Source: Sedimentisphaerales bacterium
GTDB taxonomy: Bacteria; Planctomycetota; Phycisphaerae; Sedimentisphaerales; SG8-4
Length of the DNA stretch: 12,233 bases
NCBI GenBank assembly: GCA_016932895.1
Contig: JAFGCA010000832.1
Span: forward strand, 1 to 12,233
Direction: 5' to 3'
Shown: one piece after another, positions 1 to 6,562 of the stretch
Position numbering within the stretch: position 1 is the first letter of the stretch
Layout of the letters: each line of letters begins with the position of its first letter
The notes under the pieces: generated by a model
Told to the model about the DNA's origin: nothing
Seen by the model: only the letters and a program-made list of their open reading frames with translations
Database searches by the model: none
Program-made: the position numbers and the translations under genes

Positions 1-1971
1 CCGCTCTCGTGGTACAACTCGCCGCTGGGCAAGGCCCGCGCGAAGATCGAGCAGTGCATGCGGGACTTCCCCGACACGTCACCGGGTCTCGTGCTCTGGG
101 GCGTGGGCAACCATGGGGGCGGGGCCTCGCGACAGGATCTGCGCGAGGTCAACAAGCTGATTGCGGCCACGAGCAGCAGCGCCATCCTGCATTCGACGCC
201 GGAGGCCTATTTCCAAGAGCTCTCCAGGCAAAGAGGCTCGCTGCCGAGACACGAGAAGGACTTGAACCCCTGGGCGGTGGGCTGCTACACGTCGCAGGTC
301 CGCATCAAGCAGAAGCAGCGAACGCTGGAGAACGAGCTATACTCGCTGGAAAAGACGGCGGCAACGGCGTGGGCCAATGGCTTGATGCCGTATCCGGGCG
401 AAGAAATCCACGAGGTGCTGTGCGATCTCATGACGGGTCAGTTTCACGATATTCTGCCCGGTTCCTCCATTCAGCCAACGGAAGAAGCGTCGCTGCGAAT
501 GCTCGATCACGGTCTGGAGATCGCCGCCCGGGCCAAGGCCAGGGCATTCTTCGCTCTGGCTTCCGGACAGAAGAAGCCCAGAGACGGCGAGATACCGATC
601 ATGGTGTACAACCCGCATCCGTTCAAAGTGACCGAGCTGGTCGAGTGCGAATTCAACCTGCCGGACTTCAGCGGACCCGAGGCGTTCCACGACGTGCACG
701 TCTATCACAGGGGCCGCAAGCTGCCTTGCCAGGTGGAGCAGGAACTGAGCAACCTGCCGGTGGACTGGCGCAAGCGCGTGGTCTTTGCCGCCTCGCTCGA
801 GCCGGGGACGATGAATCGATTCGATTGCAAGCTGGAGTTGCGAAACGCCAAACCCAAACCAAGGTTGAGGTCTCGCAAGGACGTGTTTGTATTCCAGACC
901 AAAGACCTCGAAGTTCTGATCAACAAAAAGACCGGACTGGTGGACCGGTATCGCGTTCGTGGAGTTGATTTTGTCGGCAAACACGCTTTCGAGCCTCTTG
1001 TGATCGAAGACAACGCCGATTGCTGGGGCATGACAACACAATCGTACCGGAGTGTGGCGGGCCGGTTCCGGCTTATGGACCGCAGAACGGGCAGCCGGTT
1101 CTCGGGGCTGAAGGATAGCGAAATCGATTCCGTGCGGGTGGTGGAGGACGGGCCGGCCAGAACGGTGGTGGAAGCCGTCTTCTCCTATGGCAGTTCGTTC
1201 ATATGTCAGCAGTACAAACTGCCCAAGGCCGGAACGGAAATCGCCGTGCAGACCCGGGTCTACTGGAATGAGAAGCAGCGCATGCTCAAACTGTCCGTCC
1301 CGACGGCGACTCGGCGCGGCAAGTACATCGGGCAGGTGGCCTACGGCGTGGCGGACCTGCCGCGCAACGGCAATGAAGCGGTGACGCAGAAGTGGGTCGC
1401 GGTTGTGGACGAAGAAGCCAGGACCGCGCTGACGTGCATCAACGACGGTGTGTACGGCTCCGATTTTTCGGAAGACGGACTGCGGCTTACGCTGTTGCGA
1501 TCGCCGGCGTACTCGTGCCATCCGCACGACTGCCAATTCCTCACCCCCGCGCAGGACCGGTTCACGCCGCACATCGATCAGGGCGAGCGTGTGTTCTCAT
1601 TCTGGCTGAACGCAGGCAACGCCTCGCAGAGGCTCAAACGCATTGACCGAGAGGCCCTGGCCAAAAACGAGAGACCGTTTGCTTTGTCCTTCAATCCTCC
1701 AGCAACGGGAGTTCTGCCCAGGGCCCTGGCAATCTTGAGTGACGACGTCGTCCAAATCACGGCCGTAAAGAAGGCCCGCAGGGGCAATGCGATTGTCGTT
1801 AGGCTGTTCGAGCCCACCGGGCGCAAGAGAAACACGGAGTTGTCCCTGCCCTGCCTCGGAAAGAAAATCAAGCTGTCGCTGGGAGCATTCGAGATCAAGA
1901 CCCTCAAGATCAACGCCAGGACCGGCAAGTGGATCGAAACCGATCTGATAGAAAATAGGATGCGCCGATAG
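1..1971 (+). CDS. Glycoside hydrolase family 38 (alpha-mannosidase-like), 5' partial
   Basis: The reading frame is open from base 1, so the gene starts before the window; 656 residues are visible up to the TAG stop at 1969-1971. GH38 enzymes are retaining, metal-dependent alpha-mannosidases. Two family signatures are seen: GNHGGG (visible residues 36-41), which lies late in the catalytic barrel, and QFHDILPGSSI (147-157) in the helical region. The remainder, from about residue 200, is the beta-sandwich half with the usual RFSGL...DSVRVVEDGPARTVVEA type of sequence. The N-terminal part with the catalytic nucleophile Asp is outside the window, so activity cannot be judged. An internal ATG at 58 is not the start, because homologous sequence continues upstream of it. 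The 3' end overlaps the convergent AraC-type ORF by about 62 bases. Family assignment is firm; the substrate (mannan, N-glycan or another mannoside) is not readable from the sequence. Confidence 0.93.
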   Translation, partial: PLSWYNSPLGKARAKIEQCMRDFPDTSPGLVLWGVGNHGGGASRQDLREVNKLIAATSSSAILHSTPEAYFQELSRQRGSLPRHEKDLNPWAVGCYTSQVRIKQKQRTLENELYSLEKTAATAWANGLMPYPGEEIHEVLCDLMTGQFHDILPGSSIQPTEEASLRMLDHGLEIAARAKARAFFALASGQKKPRDGEIPIMVYNPHPFKVTELVECEFNLPDFSGPEAFHDVHVYHRGRKLPCQVEQELSNLPVDWRKRVVFAASLEPGTMNRFDCKLELRNAKPKPRLRSRKDVFVFQTKDLEVLINKKTGLVDRYRVRGVDFVGKHAFEPLVIEDNADCWGMTTQSYRSVAGRFRLMDRRTGSRFSGLKDSEIDSVRVVEDGPARTVVEAVFSYGSSFICQQYKLPKAGTEIAVQTRVYWNEKQRMLKLSVPTATRRGKYIGQVAYGVADLPRNGNEAVTQKWVAVVDEEARTALTCINDGVYGSDFSEDGLRLTLLRSPAYSCHPHDCQFLTPAQDRFTPHIDQGERVFSFWLNAGNASQRLKRIDREALAKNERPFALSFNPPATGVLPRALAILSDDVVQITAVKKARRGNAIVVRLFEPTGRKRNTELSLPCLGKKIKLSLGAFEIKTLKINARTGKWIETDLIENRMRR

Positions 1972-2485
1972 GATGCATCACCAGAACGCGAGGCGGAGAG
2001 GAAGAACGGGACATGGCGTGTCCACCGCAGTGGACAAAGATGCCGTTCCCGGGATCTGGGCGGCTGTGACATCGGCGGTCCCTTACGCCGTGGTCTCGGG
2101 CAACGCCAGACGGACCGGGGCTAACCGGTCGCTGTCGGCCGACTGCTCGCACGTGCGTCCTTCGATAAGCGATGGGTGTCATGCCGAACCGCTTGCGGAA
2201 ATGAAGGGCAAATCTCGACCCATCGAGATAGCCCACGCTTTTCGCGATTCGGCTTATTGGCAACTTTGTGTTTCGCAGTGTTTCAGCGGCTTTCTGTAAG
2301 CGAATATCTCGTAGATACTCCGTGAAGCTGAGCCTTTTGTTTTCCCGAACAAGGCGAGCCAGATGACCGGCGCTGGTGTTCGCTATTCGCGTCGCCAGCA
2401 TATGCAGTCGTATCGGTTCGTGATAGTGAAAGGCAATGTATGCACAGGCGCGGTCAAGGGCGCCGCCGTCACCGCCCTGCTTCAC
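1910..2485 (-). CDS. Small AraC-family transcriptional regulator (HTH domain only)
   Basis: A DNA-binding regulator of the AraC/XylS type. Counting from the GTG at 2485, residues 11-109 form a complete double helix-turn-helix domain: first helix pair around LHMLATRIANTSAGHLARLV, then PISRIAKSVGYLDGSRFALHF and the closing RFGMTPIAYRR. No sensor domain precedes it, so a ligand-binding part is absent or on another protein. The GTG start is preferred because AGAAGGGGG lies 5 bases upstream; the longer frame to 2602 would begin inside the tRNA. After residue 109 comes an 80-residue tail rich in Arg, Pro, Ser and Gly that looks like translated non-coding DNA and overlaps the end of the GH38 gene. 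A one-base shift would meet a TAG near 2120, so the tail may come from loss of the original stop or a frameshift. The domain is sure; the C-terminus is doubtful. Targets are unknown; the adjacent GH38 gene is a candidate by position only. Confidence 0.75.
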   Translation of the reverse strand: MKQGGDGGALDRACAYIAFHYHEPIRLHMLATRIANTSAGHLARLVRENKRLSFTEYLRDIRLQKAAETLRNTKLPISRIAKSVGYLDGSRFALHFRKRFGMTPIAYRRTHVRAVGRQRPVSPGPSGVARDHGVRDRRCHSRPDPGNGIFVHCGGHAMSRSSSPPRVLVMHPIGASYFLSDRFRSTCRSWR

Positions 2486-2544
2486 AACAGCCCCCTTCTT
2501 ACTTCCCCCCTGACAACCACTTACCACAGACCAGAAAAACCTAA

Positions 2545-2634
2545 CGGAGAGGGCGGGATTCGAACCCGCGGTAGGAGTTGTACCCCTACGACGGTTTAGC
2601 AAACCGTTGCCTTAAGCCACTCGGCCACCTCTCC
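2545..2634 (-). tRNA. tRNA-Ser (anticodon GCU)
   Basis: Read on the - strand, a full class II tRNA folds. The acceptor stem GGAGAGG (2634-2628) pairs with CCTCTCC (2552-2546), followed by discriminator G at 2545, as expected for serine tRNAs. A D-arm with GCCGAGTGGCTTAAGGC follows, then an anticodon stem ACGGT/ACCGT with anticodon GCT at 2600-2598, a long variable arm GTAGG/CCTAC, and a T-arm with GGTTCGAATCC. The anticodon reads AGC and AGU codons. The 3' CCA is not encoded (the next bases are TTA), so it must be added by tRNA nucleotidyltransferase. Confidence 0.97.
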
Positions 2635-2649
2635 AAACCGTCAATCCCC

Positions 2650-2678
2650 AATTTACCCGGTGGCGTTGAGATTTGCAA
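2650..2678 (-). promoter_or_regulatory. Probable promoter of the tRNA-Ser gene
   Basis: On the - strand, TTGCAA (2678-2673) and TAAATT (2655-2650) are separated by 17 bases. Transcription would begin near 2643, about 8 bases before the mature tRNA 5' end at 2634. Spacing and position fit a sigma-70-type tRNA promoter; both boxes are only partial matches to consensus. Confidence 0.45.
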
Positions 2679-2849
2679 GAGGATTAATGGCCGTTCCGCA
2701 ATTTTGCCATTTTTCCCGTTCAAGAGCCCTCAGCGGGCTGGTGAAAGGGCCCCACGTCGCTGCAGACCACATGTGATCCAATTGGTTATAGGACCCTTCC
2801 GCGGCGGGTCGGAGAGACAGCCATCCCGCTTGGATTCTCTATTTGACGA
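2679..2849. other. Gene-free stretch with no convincing signal
   Basis: No ORF with coding character is seen on either strand. Two small inverted repeats are present (AGCCC/GGGCT at 2725-2739 and GACCC/GGGTC at 2792-2810), both only 5 bp and neither followed by a T-run, so they are not called as terminators. The stretch separates the divergently transcribed tRNA-Ser and LamG genes. Confidence 0.5.
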
Positions 2850-2878
2850 TTGACATACTCTTTCTCATCGGATAGAAT
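2850..2878 (+). promoter_or_regulatory. Near-consensus sigma-70-type promoter of the LamG gene
   Basis: TTGACA (2850-2855), a perfect -35 box, is followed after exactly 17 bases by TAGAAT (2873-2878), five of six matches to the -10 consensus. The surrounding DNA is AT-richer than the genes. The expected start of transcription is near 2885, which leaves an untranslated leader of about 218 bases before the ATG at 3103. Confidence 0.75.
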
Positions 2879-2884
2879 AACTTT

Positions 2885-3102
2885 TGTTTGGAAGCCGCGT
2901 GGCGGTTCTTTCCACGCGATGGAGGTGTCGTCTCTGGTCATGAGGGCGCGCGGAGCTTGCGCCCGTGCGGCAGGTATATGTACCTGAGGACCATCCGCAC
3001 CGATGTGTGCAGAATGGGACTTACCCCCCAGAATTCGCGCCATTGACCGGAAGACGCAAGTAATAGGCGTATTGTGGTTGAGGTTGATTTGGAGGAGCTA
3101 CG
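2885..3102 (+). promoter_or_regulatory. Long structured 5' leader RNA of the LamG/PEP-CTERM gene
   Basis: Between the inferred transcription start and the Shine-Dalgarno GGAGGAG (3091-3097) lie three consecutive strong hairpins. The first pairs CGCGTGG (2896-2902) with CCACGCG (2912-2918) over a 9-base loop. The second pairs GGGCGC (2944-2949) with GCGCCC (2959-2964), also with a 9-base loop. The third starts at the next base: GTGCGG (2965-2970) plus CAGGTA (2971-2976) pair with TACCTG (2981-2986) and CCGCAC (2995-3000), giving a 12-bp helix with a 4-base TATG loop and an 8-base bulge (2987-2994). No known riboswitch class is recognised. The 3' part (3001-3090) shows only a weak AATGG/CCATT pairing (3013-3017/3040-3044). 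The leader may be cis-regulatory, an mRNA-stabilising 5' structure, or a separate small RNA; the sequence does not decide. A possible 22-codon frame (2919-2987) lies over hairpins two and three but lacks a clear ribosome site. Confidence 0.5.
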
Positions 3103-3921
3103 ATGAAGAAGAGCATGATTAGAATCTGTATGGCAATGATGGTCATTTGGGTCGCGGGGGCGAACGCGGCGCCTACGAATGTGCTGACGTTCCACTTCGA
3201 TAACGGCCCCGGCGAGGATTATACGGTCGGAGGCCTGGTCAAAGATGCCTCAGGCTATGGTAACGACGGGCACCTCTTGGATCCGCCCGGTGTTCCCACG
3301 TGGATCGCAGCCGGCAAATACGGAGGGGCGTTCGACTTCAACAGCAGCGACGCCAGCGGTGGCCAGAGCATTGTCGTGTCACATGACACGTCCCTGAATC
3401 CCGGCTCCGGTGATTTCGGCATCGCGCTCTGGATCCGCCCAGGAAACGACTATGACGGCGACATTGTCAGAAAAGGGTCCATCGCGACTGGTGCCAGCAC
3501 CTGGTACAAGCTCGAGCACTCCCCGTCCGCGCTGAGCAACAAGCTCTCGTTGAACTTCAACACCGATGGCACTGACGCAACCGTTGTCTCAAAGCAGGCG
3601 TACAACGATGATTTGTGGCACTTTGTCGTCGCACAGAGACGAGGCAATCTGGCGGAACTGTGGATTGACGGCGTGCTGGATGGAACCGCGCCGGTAACCG
3701 GGAGCATCTCAAACACGGCCAACCTGGCCATGGGAAGCAAGGATAGCCTGGATGACGATTTTCTCAATTCCGCATTGGACGAAGTCAGAATATACACGGG
3801 AGCTTTGAGCCAGGATGAAATAGTGGGGCTTTACCATCCGGTCCCCGTCCCCGGTGCGGTTCTCCTCGGTGCCCTCGGCACGGGTTTGGTCGGCTGGTTG
3901 CGTCGACGGCGGACGCTGTAA
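3103..3921 (+). CDS. LamG-domain surface protein with PEP-CTERM-type sorting signal
   Basis: A 272-aa exported protein. The ATG is preceded by GGAGGAG at a 5-base spacing. Residues 1-22 are a Sec signal peptide (KK, hydrophobic core, cleavage likely after GANA). Residues about 30-243 form one LamG/concanavalin A-like jelly roll: DASGYGNDG near the start, GGAFDFN, ALWIRPG, LWHFVVAQRRGNLAELWIDG, and the closing LDEVRIYTGALSQDEI, all typical of LamG domains in planctomycete surface proteins. The end (245-272) is VPVPGA, a hydrophobic helix and RRRR, which is the PEP-CTERM tripartite layout with a VPVPGA variant motif. It implies processing by an exosortase and display on the cell surface or in the matrix. 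LamG domains often bind glycans, but no ligand or enzymatic site is visible. It is a single-gene unit with its own promoter and structured leader. Confidence 0.88.
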   Translation: MKKSMIRICMAMMVIWVAGANAAPTNVLTFHFDNGPGEDYTVGGLVKDASGYGNDGHLLDPPGVPTWIAAGKYGGAFDFNSSDASGGQSIVVSHDTSLNPGSGDFGIALWIRPGNDYDGDIVRKGSIATGASTWYKLEHSPSALSNKLSLNFNTDGTDATVVSKQAYNDDLWHFVVAQRRGNLAELWIDGVLDGTAPVTGSISNTANLAMGSKDSLDDDFLNSALDEVRIYTGALSQDEIVGLYHPVPVPGAVLLGALGTGLVGWLRRRRTL

Positions 3922-3952
3922 AGAACTTCGGCGAGCCATGTTGTTCGTCAAA

Positions 3953-4048
3953 GCCGCCGGCCTTGGCGATGACGTCCCGAGAACTCGTACGAGGCTATCG
4001 CCAAGCGGCGCGTGACGCTGACGCTCCGCGCTTGCGATGACGGTCATC
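3953..4048. repeat. Cluster of inverted and direct short repeats between convergent genes
   Basis: CTTGGCGAT (3962-3970) is perfectly inverted as ATCGCCAAG (3997-4005), and GCCG (3953-3956) with CGGC (4006-4009) extends the stem after a 5-base bulge. The loop contains the perfect palindromes GACGTC (3971-3976) and CTCGTACGAG (3984-3993). A third, slightly shorter copy in direct orientation, CTTGCGATGACG (4031-4042, against CTTGGCGATGACG at 3962-3974), is followed by GATGAC-G-GTCATC (4036-4048). TGACGC is repeated in tandem at 4013-4024. The position between the convergent LamG and DUF362 genes fits a bidirectional terminator, but no T-run follows. A small dispersed palindromic element is the alternative. 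Confidence 0.55.
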
Positions 4049-4124
4049 ATTTGACAGGCGACAGAGCCATAAACTCTGGACAAAGGGCCGATAGAAGACG
4101 AAGAGAAGACCGCCGCGACAGGCG

Positions 4125-5957
4125 TCAGTCAGCATTCATATCGTTCGGGTCGGGCGCGGGCAGCGGGCGCGGCGTCCAGTAGCGGGCGAAGGCGGCGAAA
4201 TCACGCAGGCTGACAACACCGTCGCCGCCGGGGGCGGACAGATCAGCCGATAAGGTCGGTGAAACCGTCAGCCACTGGCCCGATAGCGTTGCCAGGTCCG
4301 CAAAACGCACGTTCGAGTCGCCGTCGAAGTCCGCCTTTACGGGACGAGTCAGTTCGATACCGTCACCGGTACCGAGGTTGCGGGAATATTGCTTGTGCCA
4401 CGGGTCGTTCCAGTGCTCGTACGTCCCGAGGCTCGCCAGCGGGACACCGTCGCCTTCGGGGTCGTAGAACGTCCCGGAGGGAGGATCGTCAGCCAGCGCC
4501 GCCTCGAGAAGGTAGTCGTCGGTCCCGGAGATGCCCGCATGGTCGTGCCACTCGAGCCATAGGAAATCGAAGCACACGCAATCGATTGCCACCGGATCCT
4601 GTGAGGCGAAGATGCTCGACGGCCAGTTCCCGTAGAACGGTGGAATGTTCCACTTCTTCGGATCCGAGGACCAGTCCTTGCCGGCAAAGAGCCCGTCCAC
4701 GAGGTACAGCAGCGTTTTGCCGCCCAGTTCCCAGTGCCCCATCAAATCAACGAGGCACCGATACTGGCCGATCGCCGGTGCGTTCCCGGCGAGGCTGTCG
4801 TGCATGTCGTAGTAGTCGTAGCTCTTGCCTCGCAGCGTGCCGTCGGGATTTCTGATGAGCGAGCCATAGTGGTTCTTCCCGCATACCGTGATGCCTCCGG
4901 TGCCATGGGTCTTGAGGATGGGGAAGTTGATGAAATAGTCGGCTTCGGCAAACGATTTCGGGAGAAAGTCCTGCTTTGTCCCGTCGGCGTCCGGCGTGCT
5001 CCAAAAGAGGGGCACGTCGGAGAACTCGACCTCCGGCCGCCCGGGCCCGCCGACGTTCGAGAGGTAGCGAACGTTCGGAAACTCGGGCGAGACCCGGTCG
5101 TAGATCAGGTTGGGCATGACGCGGCCGGGATCGCCGATCGTAATGTCCTCTTCGGCCGCGCCGACGACATGCACCAGTTGCCGCAGCAGCGCCGCAATCA
5201 TCGCCGGCGAGTTATCGATTCGATTCTTGTTGCTGCGGGTCTGCTCGAACGTGCTTGTATTGGCGTTGTAGCAGAGCGTATTGTTGATCTTGATGGCGAT
5301 CTTCTCGCCGGGCGTGTAGCCGACGTCGCCTTTTCCGCGGGACGAATTGAAATGGCGCAGAAGCCTCTCCCACGCCGCCGCATCGGTGCTCTCACCCGCC
5401 AGGCCGCGGATCGCGCGTGAGAGCATCTTGTCGACCACGGCCGCGTCCGTACACGCGTCGTCGTACCACCGCTGCGAGGAGTTGTACCCTTCCCATTCGG
5501 TGGCGTTCGGCTCGTGAATCCAGACCACCCTGCCGGGCTGTACGCCCCGGGCGATACCCAGCGGGACGTTGGGCACGGGGAAACTGCCGGCAACCGCTGG
5601 CTCCTCGGCGGGAACTGTCAACAGCCACAACAGCGCCACCCCCACAGCCAGGCACGCCATGCCCGCGACGAACCGCGCACCCGTGAAATAACGCCGGGCC
5701 TTGCGAAAGGCCACCACTGAACCGGCCAGTCCCAACAGCCAGAGTACGAAGCCGGAGGCCAACGGAAATGCCACGCGCTGGCAGGGGTAAGCCGCCCGCG
5801 AGGGTTTGGGGATCACCCGCACCAGAAACCACACGAGCGAACCCAGGCCCACCAACGGAAGAAGCCACCGTAACGACCGGCGGTACACCCACCCGTGTTG
5901 TTCACCCCAAGCGCCGTCTCCCGCGTACCGACGCTCATGACTGAGTCGACCTGACAT
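4125..5957 (-). CDS. Membrane-anchored DUF362 protein with dockerin-like C-terminus
   Basis: A 610-aa protein. The ATG at 5957 has AGAGGAG 6 bases upstream. Three hydrophobic helices (about residues 29-49, 63-83, 95-115) are followed by a large soluble part, probably extracytoplasmic. Residues about 139-530 match the DUF362 family: KIAIKINN, the core INFPILKTHGTGGITVCGKNH near 341-361, and SQDPVAIDCVCFDF near 451-464. DUF362 is a conserved domain of unknown activity, sometimes joined to ferredoxin modules; no ferredoxin module is present here. Residues about 541-594 resemble a type I dockerin: DFDGDSNVRFADLATL followed by a second, weaker repeat GGDGVVSLRDFAAFARYW. It ends in an acidic, Pro-rich tail. 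Dockerin-like ends are common in Phycisphaerae, which have no classical cellulosome, so the partner is unknown. It is the last gene of the leftward run, 54 bases after the 153-aa gene. Domain calls are firm; function is unknown. Confidence 0.88.
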   Translation of the reverse strand: MSGRLSHERRYAGDGAWGEQHGWVYRRSLRWLLPLVGLGSLVWFLVRVIPKPSRAAYPCQRVAFPLASGFVLWLLGLAGSVVAFRKARRYFTGARFVAGMACLAVGVALLWLLTVPAEEPAVAGSFPVPNVPLGIARGVQPGRVVWIHEPNATEWEGYNSSQRWYDDACTDAAVVDKMLSRAIRGLAGESTDAAAWERLLRHFNSSRGKGDVGYTPGEKIAIKINNTLCYNANTSTFEQTRSNKNRIDNSPAMIAALLRQLVHVVGAAEEDITIGDPGRVMPNLIYDRVSPEFPNVRYLSNVGGPGRPEVEFSDVPLFWSTPDADGTKQDFLPKSFAEADYFINFPILKTHGTGGITVCGKNHYGSLIRNPDGTLRGKSYDYYDMHDSLAGNAPAIGQYRCLVDLMGHWELGGKTLLYLVDGLFAGKDWSSDPKKWNIPPFYGNWPSSIFASQDPVAIDCVCFDFLWLEWHDHAGISGTDDYLLEAALADDPPSGTFYDPEGDGVPLASLGTYEHWNDPWHKQYSRNLGTGDGIELTRPVKADFDGDSNVRFADLATLSGQWLTVSPTLSADLSAPGGDGVVSLRDFAAFARYWTPRPLPAPDPNDMNAD

Positions 5958-6011
5958 GGCCTGCTCCTCTCCGGAAATGCCGGTTCGCCCAATCGCATGA
6001 TCTGCTGAGGA

Positions 6012-6473
6012 CTACACCGGCAAAGACACGTTCGATCTGTGGCAGAGCCGCTCAATGTCCCGGGCAACGATCTTCGCCACAATCTCTTGCAGTTCCGCCT
6101 GTTCCTGCGCGGACAGCTCGTCAATGTACATCGGCCGAATGGTGGTTTGCCCGGCGTCTGTCTTGCTTGCCGTGCGCGACCGTTTTCTCCTGCGTCCGGC
6201 CGTGATGCTACGCTGCCTGGCCAGTATGCTCTCGGCCAGGTCAAACGTCGGTATCTCGTTGCCGTCAGGCATGCTGCGTTGCGTCGCGTCCTTTGCACCG
6301 GCAGCGCCCGCCGGGCGATTCTTCCGTTTGGACCCGCCCGTCTTGCCCCGCGAGCGGGCGGACGTCTTCGGATCGCTGCCAGCAACGGCCTCCGCGCCAA
6401 AGGGGGGGAGAACATCGGCAGCACGAAGCACCTTCTCCATTCCGCTCTCGGTTGTTCGGTCCTTCTCATCCAT
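6012..6473 (-). CDS. Basic 153-aa protein of unknown function
   Basis: Not assigned to a named family. The ATG at 6473 is chosen because AAGGAGGAG lies 9 bases upstream; an open frame to 6554 has no such site. Layout: an acidic N-terminus with a short helix (1-24), a low-complexity Lys/Arg/Gly/Ala linker (about 35-66), a compact motif IPTFDLAESILARQRSI (74-90) ending in GRRRKRSR (93-100), then a Glu/Gln-rich amphipathic helix (about 118-144). There is no signal peptide or membrane segment, so it is probably cytoplasmic. The basic patches would suit nucleic-acid or polyanion binding, but this is a guess. The motif with its basic end gives the impression of a conserved planctomycete hypothetical family, from memory and unchecked. 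It sits between sulfatase B (89 bases) and the DUF362 gene (54 bases) on the same strand and may have its own promoter. Confidence 0.75.
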   Translation of the reverse strand: MDEKDRTTESGMEKVLRAADVLPPFGAEAVAGSDPKTSARSRGKTGGSKRKNRPAGAAGAKDATQRSMPDGNEIPTFDLAESILARQRSITAGRRRKRSRTASKTDAGQTTIRPMYIDELSAQEQAELQEIVAKIVARDIERLCHRSNVSLPV

Positions 6474-6501
6474 GATATGAAACTCCTCCTTGCTAACTAT
6501 C

Positions 6502-6530
6502 AGTGTACCGCAACGGATGCGTCGGATCAA
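6502..6530 (-). promoter_or_regulatory. Possible promoter of the 153-aa gene and DUF362 gene
   Basis: On the - strand, TTGATC (6530-6525) and TACACT (6507-6502) are separated by 17 bases, each matching four of six consensus positions. It lies in the 89-base gap after sulfatase B, and the -10 box is about 30 bases before the ATG at 6473. It could give these two genes expression independent of the sulfatase operon. Confidence 0.3.
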
Positions 6531-6562
6531 GCCGTTTTGCGGCAAGCCCTGCACCCGTGTCC

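Noticed and set aside
337..1572. A 411-codon - strand frame inside the GH38 gene
   Set aside because: It is antisense to a well-supported GH38 coding region and has no domain or ribosome site.
2545..2634. tRNA-Ser as an integration site of a genomic island
   Set aside because: No repeat of the tRNA 3' end and no integrase gene are seen in the window.
3001..3090. GACGCAAG (near 3053-3060) as a hint of a c-di-GMP riboswitch
   Set aside because: Only this short piece resembles the GEMM motif; the partner conserved strand and the required stems around it are not present.
6474..6554. Start of the 153-aa protein 27 codons further upstream
   Set aside because: The extra segment covers the good Shine-Dalgarno AAGGAGGAG and the candidate promoter, and has no ribosome site of its own.
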